From contig JAFYMG010000014.1 of the NCBI GenBank assembly GCA_017556705.1, positions 62,001 through 126,000 on the forward strand: a DNA stretch of 64,000 nucleotides, given 5' to 3'. The translations under genes and the position numbers were made by a program. Position 1 is the first letter of the stretch. Each line of letters opens with the position of its first letter. Source of the stretch: Paludibacteraceae bacterium (lineage in GTDB: Bacteria > Bacteroidota > Bacteroidia > Bacteroidales > Paludibacteraceae). Shown one piece after another: positions 1 through 8,290 of this stretch. The notes under the pieces are model-generated. The model did no database searches and was not told where the DNA came from. It saw only the letters and a program-made list of their open reading frames with translations.

Positions 1-927
1 GGTGACCCTGAATTGATGGCACAGTTGATGCCCGATGCTTCTAAGAGTCGCCCCACATGGAAGTTCTGTCTACTGATGGTGGCCTTGGTGCTGCTGATAG
101 TGACTGCAGCGCGTCCGCAGTTTGGTCAAAAAGAGAAGACCATTAAGCGTCAAGGTATAGAGGTGATGGTGGCATTGGATATCTCCAATTCGATGCTTGC
201 TGAGGATGTTGCACCTAATCGCTTGGATCGCGCAAAACAGATGCTCAGCAAGATGATGGATAATATGGTGGACGACAAGGTGGGATTGGTTGTATTTGCA
301 GGCGAAGCGTTTACACAACTACCCATCACGTGTGACTATGTGTCGGCAAAGATGTTTCTCAACACCACTTCTCCTGCACTTATTCAGTCGCAGGGTACGG
401 CTATTGGCGCGGCATTGCGAACAGCGATGGCATCGTTTGGTACGGCGGAGAGTGAGGCTGGGCGTGCTATTGTACTCATCACCGATGGTGAGAATCACGA
501 GGATGATGCCGTGGCGATGGCTAAGCAAGCGCATGAGCATGGTATTCAAGTGTTTGTGATAGGTATCGGTAAGCCAGAAGGATCGCCTATTCCTAAAGCG
601 GGTACCAATGAGTACATGAAAGATCGCAGTGGACAAGTGGTGGTCAGTAAACTCAATGAGGAAATGTGTCAGCAGATTGCTGCGGCAGGGCATGGTGTGT
701 ATGTGCGCTGCGATAATACCAATACTGCGATGCGTGCATTGCAAAAGGAATTAGACGAATTAGCAACGGCAGAATTGGAAACTACCGTATATGCCGATTA
801 TAATGAGCAATATCAATCTTTTGTATTGGTGGCATTGCTATTGCTTGTGATAGAGTTTTTTATCATGATGCGCAAGAACCATCGTCTAGCACGCATGGAT
901 CTCTTCAAAGAAAAATCCGATAACTAA
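1..927 (+). CDS. batB: BatB, von Willebrand factor A membrane protein (5' end outside window)
   Basis: The frame is open from base 1 and its first residues, GDPELMAQLMPD, match the interior of BatB, so the true start lies upstream and the ATG/TTG codons near base 13 are internal. Visible features: a membrane segment around residues 25-42, a vWA domain with the MIDAS motif DISNS near residue 60, a second MIDAS part in LITDGEN, and a C-terminal hydrophobic segment near residue 275. Bat proteins are inner-membrane and periplasmic proteins linked to aerotolerance in Bacteroides; vWA domains bind divalent metal and mediate protein contacts. It is the first of four tandem bat genes. Its last codons and stop are made from a 7-bp repeat (ATAACTA ATAACTG) at 920-936. 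Confidence 0.93.
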   Translation, partial: GDPELMAQLMPDASKSRPTWKFCLLMVALVLLIVTAARPQFGQKEKTIKRQGIEVMVALDISNSMLAEDVAPNRLDRAKQMLSKMMDNMVDDKVGLVVFAGEAFTQLPITCDYVSAKMFLNTTSPALIQSQGTAIGAALRTAMASFGTAESEAGRAIVLITDGENHEDDAVAMAKQAHEHGIQVFVIGIGKPEGSPIPKAGTNEYMKDRSGQVVVSKLNEEMCQQIAAAGHGVYVRCDNTNTAMRALQKELDELATAELETTVYADYNEQYQSFVLVALLLLVIEFFIMMRKNHRLARMDLFKEKSDN

Positions 928-942
928 TAACTGATATTCGCA

Positions 943-1641
943 ATGAAACGTAGCCTATTCACAATCATATTACTGACCACTTTCTCGCTGCTCTTTGCGC
1001 AGAAAGAGGCACCCGATGTGCGTAAAGGTAATCGTGCCTACCACAAGGAAGATTATACAGAGGCAGAGGTGAACTACCACCGTGCTTTAGATAAAAATGA
1101 TAACTCGTTTGAGTCGTACTTTAATCTTGGCGATGCCCTTTTTCGTCAGGAAAAATACTCTGAGGCGCTTGAGAACTATGCCAAGGCAGAGCAACTGCTC
1201 AAGAATGATGATAAAACCCATAAGGAGAAGATCGACAATCGTTTAGCTTCGACCTACCACAATATGGGTAATGCCTTTTATGCACAGCAGCAATACGATA
1301 AAGCTGTTGCCGCATACCAACAATCATTGCGCCGTAATCCGAAGGATAACGACACACGATACAATCTGGTGAAGGCCATGCAACAGTTGCAGCAACAACA
1401 AGATCAACAGCAAAACCAAGACCAAAATCAACAACAGCCTCAACAACAGCAGCAACAACAGCAAGATCAACAACAAAATCAGCAAGATCAACAGCAGCAA
1501 CAAGAGCAACAGCAACAAAATCAGATGGATAAAGAGACCGCTGAACAGATATTGCAAGCTTTAGAACAAGACGAACAAGAAACGCAAGAAAAACTACAAC
1601 GCCAACAAGGCAAGAAGCGTCGCGTAGAGAAGGAATGGTAA
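943..1641 (+). CDS. batC: BatC, TPR protein with glutamine-rich tail
   Basis: A signal peptide (MKRSLFTIILLTTFSLLFA) is followed by three to four tetratricopeptide repeats over about residues 25-145 (motifs such as YNLGDALFRQEKYSEALENY and YHNMGNAFYAQQQYDKAV). Residues about 147-200 are almost entirely Gln with some Asn and Asp, encoded by mixed CAA and CAG codons, and the C-terminus is charged. It is probably periplasmic and acts as a scaffold for the vWA proteins BatA and BatB. The start is the ATG 15 nt after the batB stop; batD begins 4 nt after its own stop, so it is translated within the bat operon. The poly-Gln run is longer than I expect for the family but low complexity there is normal. 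Confidence 0.9.
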   Translation: MKRSLFTIILLTTFSLLFAQKEAPDVRKGNRAYHKEDYTEAEVNYHRALDKNDNSFESYFNLGDALFRQEKYSEALENYAKAEQLLKNDDKTHKEKIDNRLASTYHNMGNAFYAQQQYDKAVAAYQQSLRRNPKDNDTRYNLVKAMQQLQQQQDQQQNQDQNQQQPQQQQQQQQDQQQNQQDQQQQQEQQQQNQMDKETAEQILQALEQDEQETQEKLQRQQGKKRRVEKEW

Positions 1642-1645
1642 GGTT

Positions 1646-3475
1646 ATGAAAAAGATACTATCGATATTATTTGTTTGTACAATGGCTGTCATAGCCGTTG
1701 CTCAGGAGGTGGAGTTTAAGGCTTCGGCTCCTGCGCAAGTGATTATGGGTAAGCCATTTCAACTCGTTTATCAGGTCAATCAACGCGCGAAAGATTTGCG
1801 TGCACCCGAGTTTACTGACTTTGACTATATTGCAGGTCCATACACTTCGCAATCGTCGTCTACGTCTTTTGTCAATGGCAAGCGTACTTCGACCTTTACG
1901 CTCACCTACACTTATACCCTTATGGCGAACAAAGAGGGTAGTTTCACTATCCAACCTGCTACTATCAAGGTGGATGGCGAACAGTATAACTCTAATGGTG
2001 TACGAATCACGGTATTGCCACCGGATCAACCTACAAGTGCGCCAAATAATACCAGTGCAACGAGTCAAGCGCAATCTCAGAATACGAATGTAGCGACAGA
2101 AAATCTCTTCCTTCGTACGCTTGTTAGCAAGACCAAGGTGCACGAACAGGAGGTTATCTTGCTGACATATAAATTGTATTTTGCGAATGTAGATGTGGCG
2201 CAGTTTACTAATAACACCCACTTGCCAGAGTTTAAGGGCTTCCTGAAGCAAGAACTTGAGATGGGTGAGATACAAACTGAATTGGAGCATTACAATGGTC
2301 GCAATTATCAAACGGCAGTGCTCTACCGCACACTATTGTTCCCACAGCGCAGTGGAGATATTGTGATCGAACCTGCACAATTTGAGGCAGTTTTGCGCGT
2401 GCGCAACCGAGCACAAGTGCGTAGTATCTTCGATGACTTTTTTGATAGCTATACTACGGCTACCAAAGCGCTCACAGCACCAGGCGTAACGATAGAAGTA
2501 TCTCCATTGCCAACGGGTAAGCCTGCAGGGTTTAGCGGTGGAGTTGGACAATTCTCTATATCAAGCGATATCTCTAACACCCAGCTTCAGGCTAATGAGG
2601 CGGTAACCTTGACCCTCGTGATTCAGGGTGCGGGTAATATGAAACTCCTTAAGACTCCTGCTGTGGATTGGCCAGAGGGATTCGAGGTGTACGATCCTAA
2701 GGTGACTAACAACTTTAAAAATACTACCGCGGGCGTTAGCGGTACGAAGGTGGTTGAGTATTTGGCTATTCCTCGTGCTGGAGGTACGTATGTGATACCA
2801 CCTGTGCAATTCTCCTACTACGATGTAGAGGAGGAGGCTTATCGCACGCTTACTACTGAGGAATATACGCTTACTATCGCTCGTGGAGCAGGCGAAGAGT
2901 CTAATGCGACAGTCGTCAATACCTATGTACAAAAGGAAGATATTCAGCAACTTGGCAACGATATTCGTTATATCCAAACCAACGAACTTTCGCATCTTGC
3001 TTCGTCCCCTCGTCGCATGATCACATTTGGTTCCGTTGCTTTTTGGCTTTGCTACATCCTGCCAGCAATTTTGGCGGCTGTGTTGTTTATCATCTTCCGC
3101 AAGCAGATCAAGGAGAATGCTGATATCACTCGTGTGCGCTATAAAAAGGCCAATAAGGTAGCACAACGTCGCCTTAAAGCGGCAGAGCAACTGCTCCGTC
3201 AAAATAAGAAAGAGGCCTTCTTTGAGGAGATTGAACGCGCAGCATGGACATACCTCAGCGATCGCCTCTCTATTCCTACTGCGCAACTCAATAAGGAGAA
3301 TATTGCACAGATATTGAGCAATAAGGGTGTGTCAGAGGATATTGTCAAAGAGGTACTACATGTACTTACAACTGCTGAGTTTGCTCGTTATGCACCTACA
3401 TCCGATCATGCGATGCAAGATATCTACAATGACACGACGAAGATTATTAACCAATTAGAGAGTAACAAGTTATGA
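1646..3475 (+). CDS. batD: BatD, oxygen-tolerance membrane protein
   Basis: 609 residues. It has an N-terminal signal peptide (MKKILSILFVCTMAVIAVAQ), a long periplasmic region of beta-sandwich character containing the BatD hallmark YTLMANKEGSFTIQPATIKVDG, one transmembrane helix at about residues 459-483, and a basic cytoplasmic tail with a helical domain (YLSDRLSIPTAQLNKENI). The length is typical of Bacteroidetes BatD. It acts in the inner membrane with BatA, B, C and E; the molecular role is unknown. The gene follows batC by 4 nt and its stop overlaps the batE start. Confidence 0.92.
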   Translation: MKKILSILFVCTMAVIAVAQEVEFKASAPAQVIMGKPFQLVYQVNQRAKDLRAPEFTDFDYIAGPYTSQSSSTSFVNGKRTSTFTLTYTYTLMANKEGSFTIQPATIKVDGEQYNSNGVRITVLPPDQPTSAPNNTSATSQAQSQNTNVATENLFLRTLVSKTKVHEQEVILLTYKLYFANVDVAQFTNNTHLPEFKGFLKQELEMGEIQTELEHYNGRNYQTAVLYRTLLFPQRSGDIVIEPAQFEAVLRVRNRAQVRSIFDDFFDSYTTATKALTAPGVTIEVSPLPTGKPAGFSGGVGQFSISSDISNTQLQANEAVTLTLVIQGAGNMKLLKTPAVDWPEGFEVYDPKVTNNFKNTTAGVSGTKVVEYLAIPRAGGTYVIPPVQFSYYDVEEEAYRTLTTEEYTLTIARGAGEESNATVVNTYVQKEDIQQLGNDIRYIQTNELSHLASSPRRMITFGSVAFWLCYILPAILAAVLFIIFRKQIKENADITRVRYKKANKVAQRRLKAAEQLLRQNKKEAFFEEIERAAWTYLSDRLSIPTAQLNKENIAQILSNKGVSEDIVKEVLHVLTTAEFARYAPTSDHAMQDIYNDTTKIINQLESNKL

Positions 3476-4197
3476 AGCTTCTATTGATATTACTTACATC
3501 CCTTTTCTCTCAGGCTAATACTTATTATGCCGAGGGTAATTATGCCGAAGCAGCGGCGCAATACGAACAAATTATTGCCTCTACGTCGGATGAAATATCA
3601 TCTGACTATGCAATGGTCTATTATAATCTTGGAAATGCCTATTTCAAACAAGGTGAATTGGCACAATCTATCCTTGCGTACGAGCGCGCACTGCGCTTGC
3701 AACCATCTCTCAAGGATGCTAAGCATAATCTACAGTTTGCGCAATCGCGTATTGTGGATAATATTGAGGATACGCACTCATTCTTCTTGTCAAACTGGCT
3801 CAAAGCGGTACGCAATGCTCTCAGTGAACGCACATGGGTAATGTTGTCGATCTCGCTATTCTTATTAACGTTGGTAGGATTCTTTTTCTTTGCGTTTAGC
3901 CGCACTATCTGGTTGCGTAAGACGGCGTTCTATACAAGTCTTGTGGCATTGCTAATCTCTGTGGGCGCATGTGCGAATGCAGGTAGCCTGCATCAGCGTG
4001 ATACTGAGCGCGCTGAAGCAATCATAACGCAAGGAATAGTCAATGCCAAGGCATCGCCCGACCGCTCTGGTACTGAATTGTTTACGATTCACGAAGGTAC
4101 CAAAGTAAAGATTACCGAAACTATCGGCGAATGGTGCTGCATCGAGGTGGGCAATAATATCGGTTGGATGCAGCTCACACATTTGGAGCGTATTTGA
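3472..4197 (+). CDS. batE: BatE, TPR and SH3-domain membrane protein
   Basis: 241 residues. A short signal or anchor is followed by TPR repeats (YYAEGNYAEAAAQYEQII, YYNLGNAYFKQGELAQSILAYERAL), two adjacent membrane helices at about residues 120-140 and 147-167, and a C-terminal bacterial SH3-like domain (IVNAKASPDRSGTELFTIHEG, ending GWMQLTHLERI). This order is the usual BatE architecture. The ATG overlaps the batD stop by 4 nt, indicating translational coupling. It is the last gene of the operon and is followed by a strong inverted repeat. Confidence 0.92.
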   Translation: MKLLLILLTSLFSQANTYYAEGNYAEAAAQYEQIIASTSDEISSDYAMVYYNLGNAYFKQGELAQSILAYERALRLQPSLKDAKHNLQFAQSRIVDNIEDTHSFFLSNWLKAVRNALSERTWVMLSISLFLLTLVGFFFFAFSRTIWLRKTAFYTSLVALLISVGACANAGSLHQRDTERAEAIITQGIVNAKASPDRSGTELFTIHEGTKVKITETIGEWCCIEVGNNIGWMQLTHLERI

Positions 4198-4218
4198 TAT
4201 ATAGATTGCATCTCTAAT

Positions 4219-4256
4219 AACATAGGCATGCGCAGAGCATGCCTATGTTGTTTGTT
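4219..4256 (+). terminator. Terminator after batE
   Basis: A perfect 13-bp inverted repeat, AACATAGGCATGC and GCATGCCTATGTT, with a 5-nt loop, ends in GTTTGTTG. It separates the bat operon from the metY promoter 20 bp downstream. Confidence 0.8.
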
Positions 4257-4276
4257 GATGTACAATAACTTAAAAT

Positions 4277-4307
4277 TTGCATATATCACTTTTTTTTCAT
4301 ACCTTTG
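4277..4307 (+). promoter_or_regulatory. Bacteroidetes-type promoter for metY
   Basis: TTG (4277-4279) and TACCTTTG (4300-4307) are separated by 20 nt, matching the Bacteroidetes primary sigma consensus at -33 and -7. Transcription should begin near 4315, which places the metY ATG at 4329 in a short leader and rules out the in-frame upstream start codon at 4305. Confidence 0.85.
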
Positions 4308-4328
4308 CAGCCAAATTGGCTAATAGTT

Positions 4329-5621
4329 ATGACAAAGAAGTTACATATTGATACGCTCTGCGTACAAGCAGGATACAATCCTGGCAAAGGTGAGCCACGC
4401 CAAGTGCCTATCATTCAGAGCACTACATTCAAGTATGAGACCAGCGAACAGATGGGCAAACTCTTTGATCTAGAAGATAGTGGCTACTTCTATACCCGCT
4501 TGCAAAACCCCACCAATGACACCACTGCTGCTCAAATTGCAGCTATGGAGGGAGGTGTCGCTGCTATGCTAACTAGCTCAGGTCAAGCAGCCAACTTTTT
4601 TGCATGCTTTAATATCTGCCAAGCAGGCGACCATATGATCACTACCACCAGTATCTATGGTGGCACATACAATCTTTTTGGAGTTACCTTCCCTAAGATG
4701 GGACTCGAGATTACTTTCATTGACCAAGATGCCAGCGATGAGGAGTGGGCGGCAGCTTTCCGCCCCAACACGAAGCTCGTGTTTGGTGAGACGCTCTCTA
4801 ACCCCAATGTGCGTATTTTGGACGTCGAGCGCATCGCTAAGATTGCGCACGATCATGGGGTGCCACTGATTGTGGATAACACCTTTCCTACGCCTGTCAA
4901 CTGCCGCCCATTTGAGTTTGGTGCGGACATAGTGACACACTCTACCACCAAGTATATGGATGGTCATGGCGTGCAGGTAGGTGGTGTGATCATCGATAGC
5001 GGTAATTTTGATTGGGAGGCGCAGCACGATAAGTTTGCTTGTTTGACCGAGCCAGATGCCTCATACCACGGATTGCGCTATACGGAGGCCTTTGGCAAAT
5101 TGGCTTATATCACCAAGGCAACCGCGCAACTGATGCGCGACTTGGGCTCAATTCAGAGTCCACAAAATGCCTTCTATCTCCATTTGGGTTTGCAGACCTT
5201 GCATGTGCGTATGCCTCGCCACTGCGAGAGTGCGCTCAAGGTGGCTAGATACTTGAAGAATCACTCCGATGTGGCATGGGTTCGCTACCCCGAACTGGAG
5301 AACGATCCTGAGCATGCACGCCAGCAGAAATATATGCCCAATGGCTCATGCGGCGTGATGGCGTTTGCTGTGAAAGGCGACCGCGCATTTGCCAACCGCT
5401 TTATGGATAGCCTCCGATTGGTGACCATCGAAACCCATGTGGCAGACTGCCATACATGTATCCTCCACCCTGCATCGCACACCCATCGCCAGTTGAGCGA
5501 TGAGGCTTTGTTGGCTGCCGGGATCGACCCTAACCTCATGCGCCTCAGTATCGGTTTGGAGCATGCTGACGACTTAATAGCGGATATTGAAAATGCACTT
5601 ACACAAGCTCACAACGTATAA
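4329..5621 (+). CDS. metY: O-acetylhomoserine sulfhydrylase (O-acetylhomoserine aminocarboxypropyltransferase)
   Basis: 430 residues from the ATG inside the leader. It is a PLP enzyme of the Cys/Met metabolism fold type I family; MetY-type features are the long C-terminal half and the sequences YTRLQNPTNDT, SSGQAANFF and the PLP-lysine motif HSTTKYMDGHG (Lys208). It converts O-acetylhomoserine plus sulfide to homocysteine in the cytoplasm. The next gene, metX, makes its substrate and starts inside its last 29 nt, so the two form a sulfhydrylation pathway pair. Its own promoter lies just upstream. An internal-substrate difference from MetB/MetC cannot be proven, but the metX neighbour makes MetY the best call. 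Confidence 0.93.
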   Translation: MTKKLHIDTLCVQAGYNPGKGEPRQVPIIQSTTFKYETSEQMGKLFDLEDSGYFYTRLQNPTNDTTAAQIAAMEGGVAAMLTSSGQAANFFACFNICQAGDHMITTTSIYGGTYNLFGVTFPKMGLEITFIDQDASDEEWAAAFRPNTKLVFGETLSNPNVRILDVERIAKIAHDHGVPLIVDNTFPTPVNCRPFEFGADIVTHSTTKYMDGHGVQVGGVIIDSGNFDWEAQHDKFACLTEPDASYHGLRYTEAFGKLAYITKATAQLMRDLGSIQSPQNAFYLHLGLQTLHVRMPRHCESALKVARYLKNHSDVAWVRYPELENDPEHARQQKYMPNGSCGVMAFAVKGDRAFANRFMDSLRLVTIETHVADCHTCILHPASHTHRQLSDEALLAAGIDPNLMRLSIGLEHADDLIADIENALTQAHNV

Positions 5622-6651
5622 TTTTGCTTTCGAAGCGGGTGGCAATCTTCCTCAGTTGGAGATTGTCTATCACACTTCGCCACGCGACTATCAATCTGGT
5701 GACCGGGTTGTATGGCTATGCCATGCTCTGACTGCTAACTCCGATCCGCTGGATTGGTGGCCTGAAATGGTGGGCGAGAATTGCTGGGTAGACCCCGATA
5801 AGGATTTCGTCGTATGCGTCAATATCTTTGGCTCAGCCTACGGAACCACGGGACCGAGGTCAATTAAGAATGAAGAATTAAGAATTAAGAATTGCTCCGA
5901 CGAGCCAACTCAAAATTCAAAATTCAAAATTCAAAATTATCTAGATTTCCCTAAGTTTACCGTTCGCGATACAGCGCGACTTTTCACCCTGGTGCGCGAG
6001 CATTTGGGTATTCAGCGCGTGGACCTCTTGGTGGGTAGCTCCATTGGCGGCTTCCATGCCTTGGAGTGGGCGATCATGGAGGGCGATGTGATTGAGCGGG
6101 CCGCTTTTATCGCTACGGCACCTCGCGTGTCGCCATGGCTAAGTGCATGGATGGAGGTGCAGCGCATGGCTCTAGAGGCCGACCCCACATTCCGCGAAGC
6201 GCAGAGCCTCGAAGGTGGACGAAAGGGGCTGGAGACAGCTCGTGCCATTTCCCTCATCTCATACCGCAGCTTTGATGGCTACAACCTCACGCAATATGAG
6301 ACGGATGAGGATTGCCTCTTCGCTTCGCGTGCGGCTAGCTATGAGCGTTATCAAGGTGAGAAACTTGTCAAACGCGGTTTTGATGCGTATTCCTATTATT
6401 ATTTGCTATGGTGCGTCGATAGCCAGAATGTGGGTCGTGGTCGCGGTGGCGTGGCAGCAGCTTTGGCGGCCATCCAAGCGAAAACCATTGTGATAGCAAT
6501 CACTTCTGATGGCCTCTTCCCTCCATGCGAGAGCAGCGAATGGGCCAAGCATATCCCTCACGCAAAATACTACGAGATTGAGTCGCGCTTCGGACATGAT
6601 GGCTTCTTGCTGGAGACCGAGCAGATCACTCAAATCCTTAATGAATTGTAG
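5593..6651 (+). CDS. metX: Homoserine O-acetyltransferase with an in-frame repeat insertion
   Basis: 352 residues, alpha/beta hydrolase fold. The nucleophile elbow GSSIGG places the catalytic serine at Ser150, with Asp in TSDGLFP (about 305) and His in RFGHDGF (about 334) completing the triad. It acetylates homoserine for the overlapping upstream metY. The ATG at 5593 is chosen over an in-frame TTG two codons earlier. Residues about 89-118, between TTGP and DFPKFTVRD, are not family sequence: they are encoded by two 7-bp tandem arrays flanking a small GC hairpin (5855-5938). The flanking conserved blocks are intact and in frame, so the enzyme is probably active with a surface loop added. Confidence 0.92.
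   Translation: MHLHKLTTYNFAFEAGGNLPQLEIVYHTSPRDYQSGDRVVWLCHALTANSDPLDWWPEMVGENCWVDPDKDFVVCVNIFGSAYGTTGPRSIKNEELRIKNCSDEPTQNSKFKIQNYLDFPKFTVRDTARLFTLVREHLGIQRVDLLVGSSIGGFHALEWAIMEGDVIERAAFIATAPRVSPWLSAWMEVQRMALEADPTFREAQSLEGGRKGLETARAISLISYRSFDGYNLTQYETDEDCLFASRAASYERYQGEKLVKRGFDAYSYYYLLWCVDSQNVGRGRGGVAAALAAIQAKTIVIAITSDGLFPPCESSEWAKHIPHAKYYEIESRFGHDGFLLETEQITQILNEL
5855..5938 (+). repeat. Paired 7-bp arrays inside metX
   Basis: Left array: ATTAAGA ATGAAGA, then ATTAAGA twice. Then a GCTC-CGAC-GAGC hairpin. Right array: CTCAAAA followed by three TTCAAAA. Both arms contain GAATT/AATTC at 7-bp spacing, so the whole block can fold back. It is read in frame as part of metX. Confidence 0.85.
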
Positions 6652-6659
6652 CAGATAAT

Positions 6660-6691
6660 AAAAACGGAGCACCAATCGGTACTCCGTTTTT
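6660..6691. terminator. Bidirectional terminator between metX and trxB
   Basis: AAAAACGGAG (6660-6669) and CTCCGTTTTT (6682-6691) form a 10-bp stem with T-runs on both strands, placed between the convergent metX and trxB genes. Confidence 0.9.
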
Positions 6692-6715
6692 ATTATTATT
6701 TTATCCACAAAGGTA

Positions 6716-7642
6716 TTATGCCAATGCTGCCAAATATTTCTCGGCTTCCATGGCCGCTTTGCAGCCGCTGGCCGCTGCCACGATAGCTTGGCGGTAGTGT
6801 GGGTCAGCGCAGTCGCCAGCAGCGAACACACCAGCAACATTGGTGCATGGGCTATGTCCTTCTACCTTGATATATCCCTCTGCATCACGCTCAAGGTACT
6901 CGGCAAAGAGATCGGTGTTTGGCTTGTGACCTATAGCCAAGAAGAATCCGTCAATGGCGATATGGCGAATCTCCTCCTCTGGAGTGCCTTTCTTATATAC
7001 AAGGTCAGCACCCTCTACCTTGGTTTCGCCAGTTAGATTCAGGGTGTTGTGCTCGAAGAGAATCTCAATCTTTGGATTATCAAACACGCGCTTTTGCATG
7101 ATGTCAGAAGCACGGAGATATGGTTTACGCACGATCATGTATACCTTTTCGCAAAGTCCAGCCAAGTAGTTAGCTTCTTCGCAAGCGGTATCACCTCCAC
7201 CTACTACAGCCACGGTCTTTTTGCGGTAGAAGAATCCATCGCAAGTGGCACAAGCCGATACGCCACGACCCTTGTAGTCTTCCTCGGATTGGATGCCGAG
7301 GAACTTAGCGCTAGCACCTGTAGCGATAATCACGGTGTCTGCTTCATAGAGTTGGTCGTCCTCTACCCATACTTTCTTAGGTGAGCAAGAGAAATCGACT
7401 TTTGTTACCATGCCTGACACAAACTCGGTGCCGAAGCGTTTTGCTTGACGACGCATGTCGTCCATCATTTGATAAGGCTCTACGCCCTCTGGATAGCCTG
7501 GGAAGTTTTCCACCTCGGTGGTAATCATTAGTTGTCCACCCACTTGCATACCCTCGATGAGTACAGGTTGGAGATTAGCGCGAGAAGCGTAGATGGCTGC
7601 TGTATAGCCCGCTGGGCCTGAGCCGATAATAAGACATTTCAT
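6716..7642 (-). CDS. trxB: Thioredoxin-disulfide reductase
   Basis: 308 residues. N-terminal FAD-binding GSGPAGYTAAIYASR, redox-active CATC at residues 131-134, NADPH-binding VVGGGDTACEEA, and the C-terminal FAD motif GVFAAGDCAD are all intact. It is a soluble flavoprotein that reduces thioredoxin with NADPH and is a main oxidative-stress and disulfide housekeeping enzyme. It lies 46 nt downstream of the lolA-like gene on the same strand, with only a 9-bp tandem array between them, so it probably shares the ftsK-lolA transcript or a weak promoter in that gap. Confidence 0.95.
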   Translation of the reverse strand: MKCLIIGSGPAGYTAAIYASRANLQPVLIEGMQVGGQLMITTEVENFPGYPEGVEPYQMMDDMRRQAKRFGTEFVSGMVTKVDFSCSPKKVWVEDDQLYEADTVIIATGASAKFLGIQSEEDYKGRGVSACATCDGFFYRKKTVAVVGGGDTACEEANYLAGLCEKVYMIVRKPYLRASDIMQKRVFDNPKIEILFEHNTLNLTGETKVEGADLVYKKGTPEEEIRHIAIDGFFLAIGHKPNTDLFAEYLERDAEGYIKVEGHSPCTNVAGVFAAGDCADPHYRQAIVAAASGCKAAMEAEKYLAALA

Positions 7643-7650
7643 GTTATAGT

Positions 7651-7695
7651 AGTTTTAAAAGTTTCAAGAGTTTTAAAAGTTCTAAAGGTTATCTC
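7651..7695 (-). repeat. 9-bp tandem array between lolA and trxB
   Basis: On the plus strand: AGTTTTAAA AGTTTCAAG, then AGTTTTAAA AGTTCTAAA, then GGTTATCTC. Units keep a strict 9-bp spacing. The last unit contains the stop codon of the minus-strand lolA-like gene, and the array forms the leader of trxB. Confidence 0.75.
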
Positions 7696-8252
7696 AAATC
7701 ATTGATGAATGCGCCTTCTTTCTCAATGGTGAAAGAGGGTGTTTCATCGGTGTAATGAGCATTGGTGAGGCGCAGGGTAGTCACCTTGCCGCCGTCCTCA
7801 TGTATCTCTACTGTGTTGGGGAGTAGGCTGGCGGTTGTCACACGCAAAATGAACTTGGTAATAACCGCCATGTTGTTGACAGGCGAGTTAGGTGTGAGGG
7901 TGATCTGCGTCTTGTCGCCTACTGCATTCTCTGCGTATTTGCACACAGGCAAGAGCGCTTGCGCGTAGAGGAAAGGATTGGTTTGCACGAGTTCTTCCTC
8001 CGTAGGGGTGGATAGTGTAAGTTCTTCTACATCATCGCTATAGGTATACAAAGTGTTGCCATCGTAGGCAGCATCCATCGAAAACATACTAAGGCGAAAC
8101 TGCTTGCCGTGCATGGCAAGATCGCCCGTATAGGTCATGGGTTGCGTCTGTTGGTCAGCGATGCTGAGGGAGAAGTCCGAAACCAATGTTTTTTGTTCTA
8201 GTGTCGCGAGTAGCGATTGGAGAACAGTGAGTGTGATGAAGAGTAGTTTCAT
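7689..8252 (-). CDS. LolA-like outer-membrane lipoprotein carrier
   Basis: 187 residues with an N-terminal signal-like segment (MKLLFITLTVLQSLLA) and the LolA-type beta pattern: MHGKQFRLSMFSMDAAYDGNTLYTY followed in the same strand order by VEELTLSTPTEEE. LolA proteins ferry lipoproteins across the periplasm to the outer membrane. In Bacteroidetes, as I recall, a LolA-like gene sits next to ftsK and trxB, which supports the call; here a caspase-like gene separates it from ftsK. No good promoter was found in the 38 nt upstream. Sequence divergence from proteobacterial LolA keeps the function at family level. Confidence 0.75.
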   Translation of the reverse strand: MKLLFITLTVLQSLLATLEQKTLVSDFSLSIADQQTQPMTYTGDLAMHGKQFRLSMFSMDAAYDGNTLYTYSDDVEELTLSTPTEEELVQTNPFLYAQALLPVCKYAENAVGDKTQITLTPNSPVNNMAVITKFILRVTTASLLPNTVEIHEDGGKVTTLRLTNAHYTDETPSFTIEKEGAFINDLR

Positions 8253-8290
8253 AGTCTTTTATCTCGGGTCAAATAGCAAAAATAGGTACG

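Noticed and set aside
1324-1557. Minus-strand poly-leucine open frame
   Set aside because: It is the complement of the glutamine-rich part of batC; no start signals or family.
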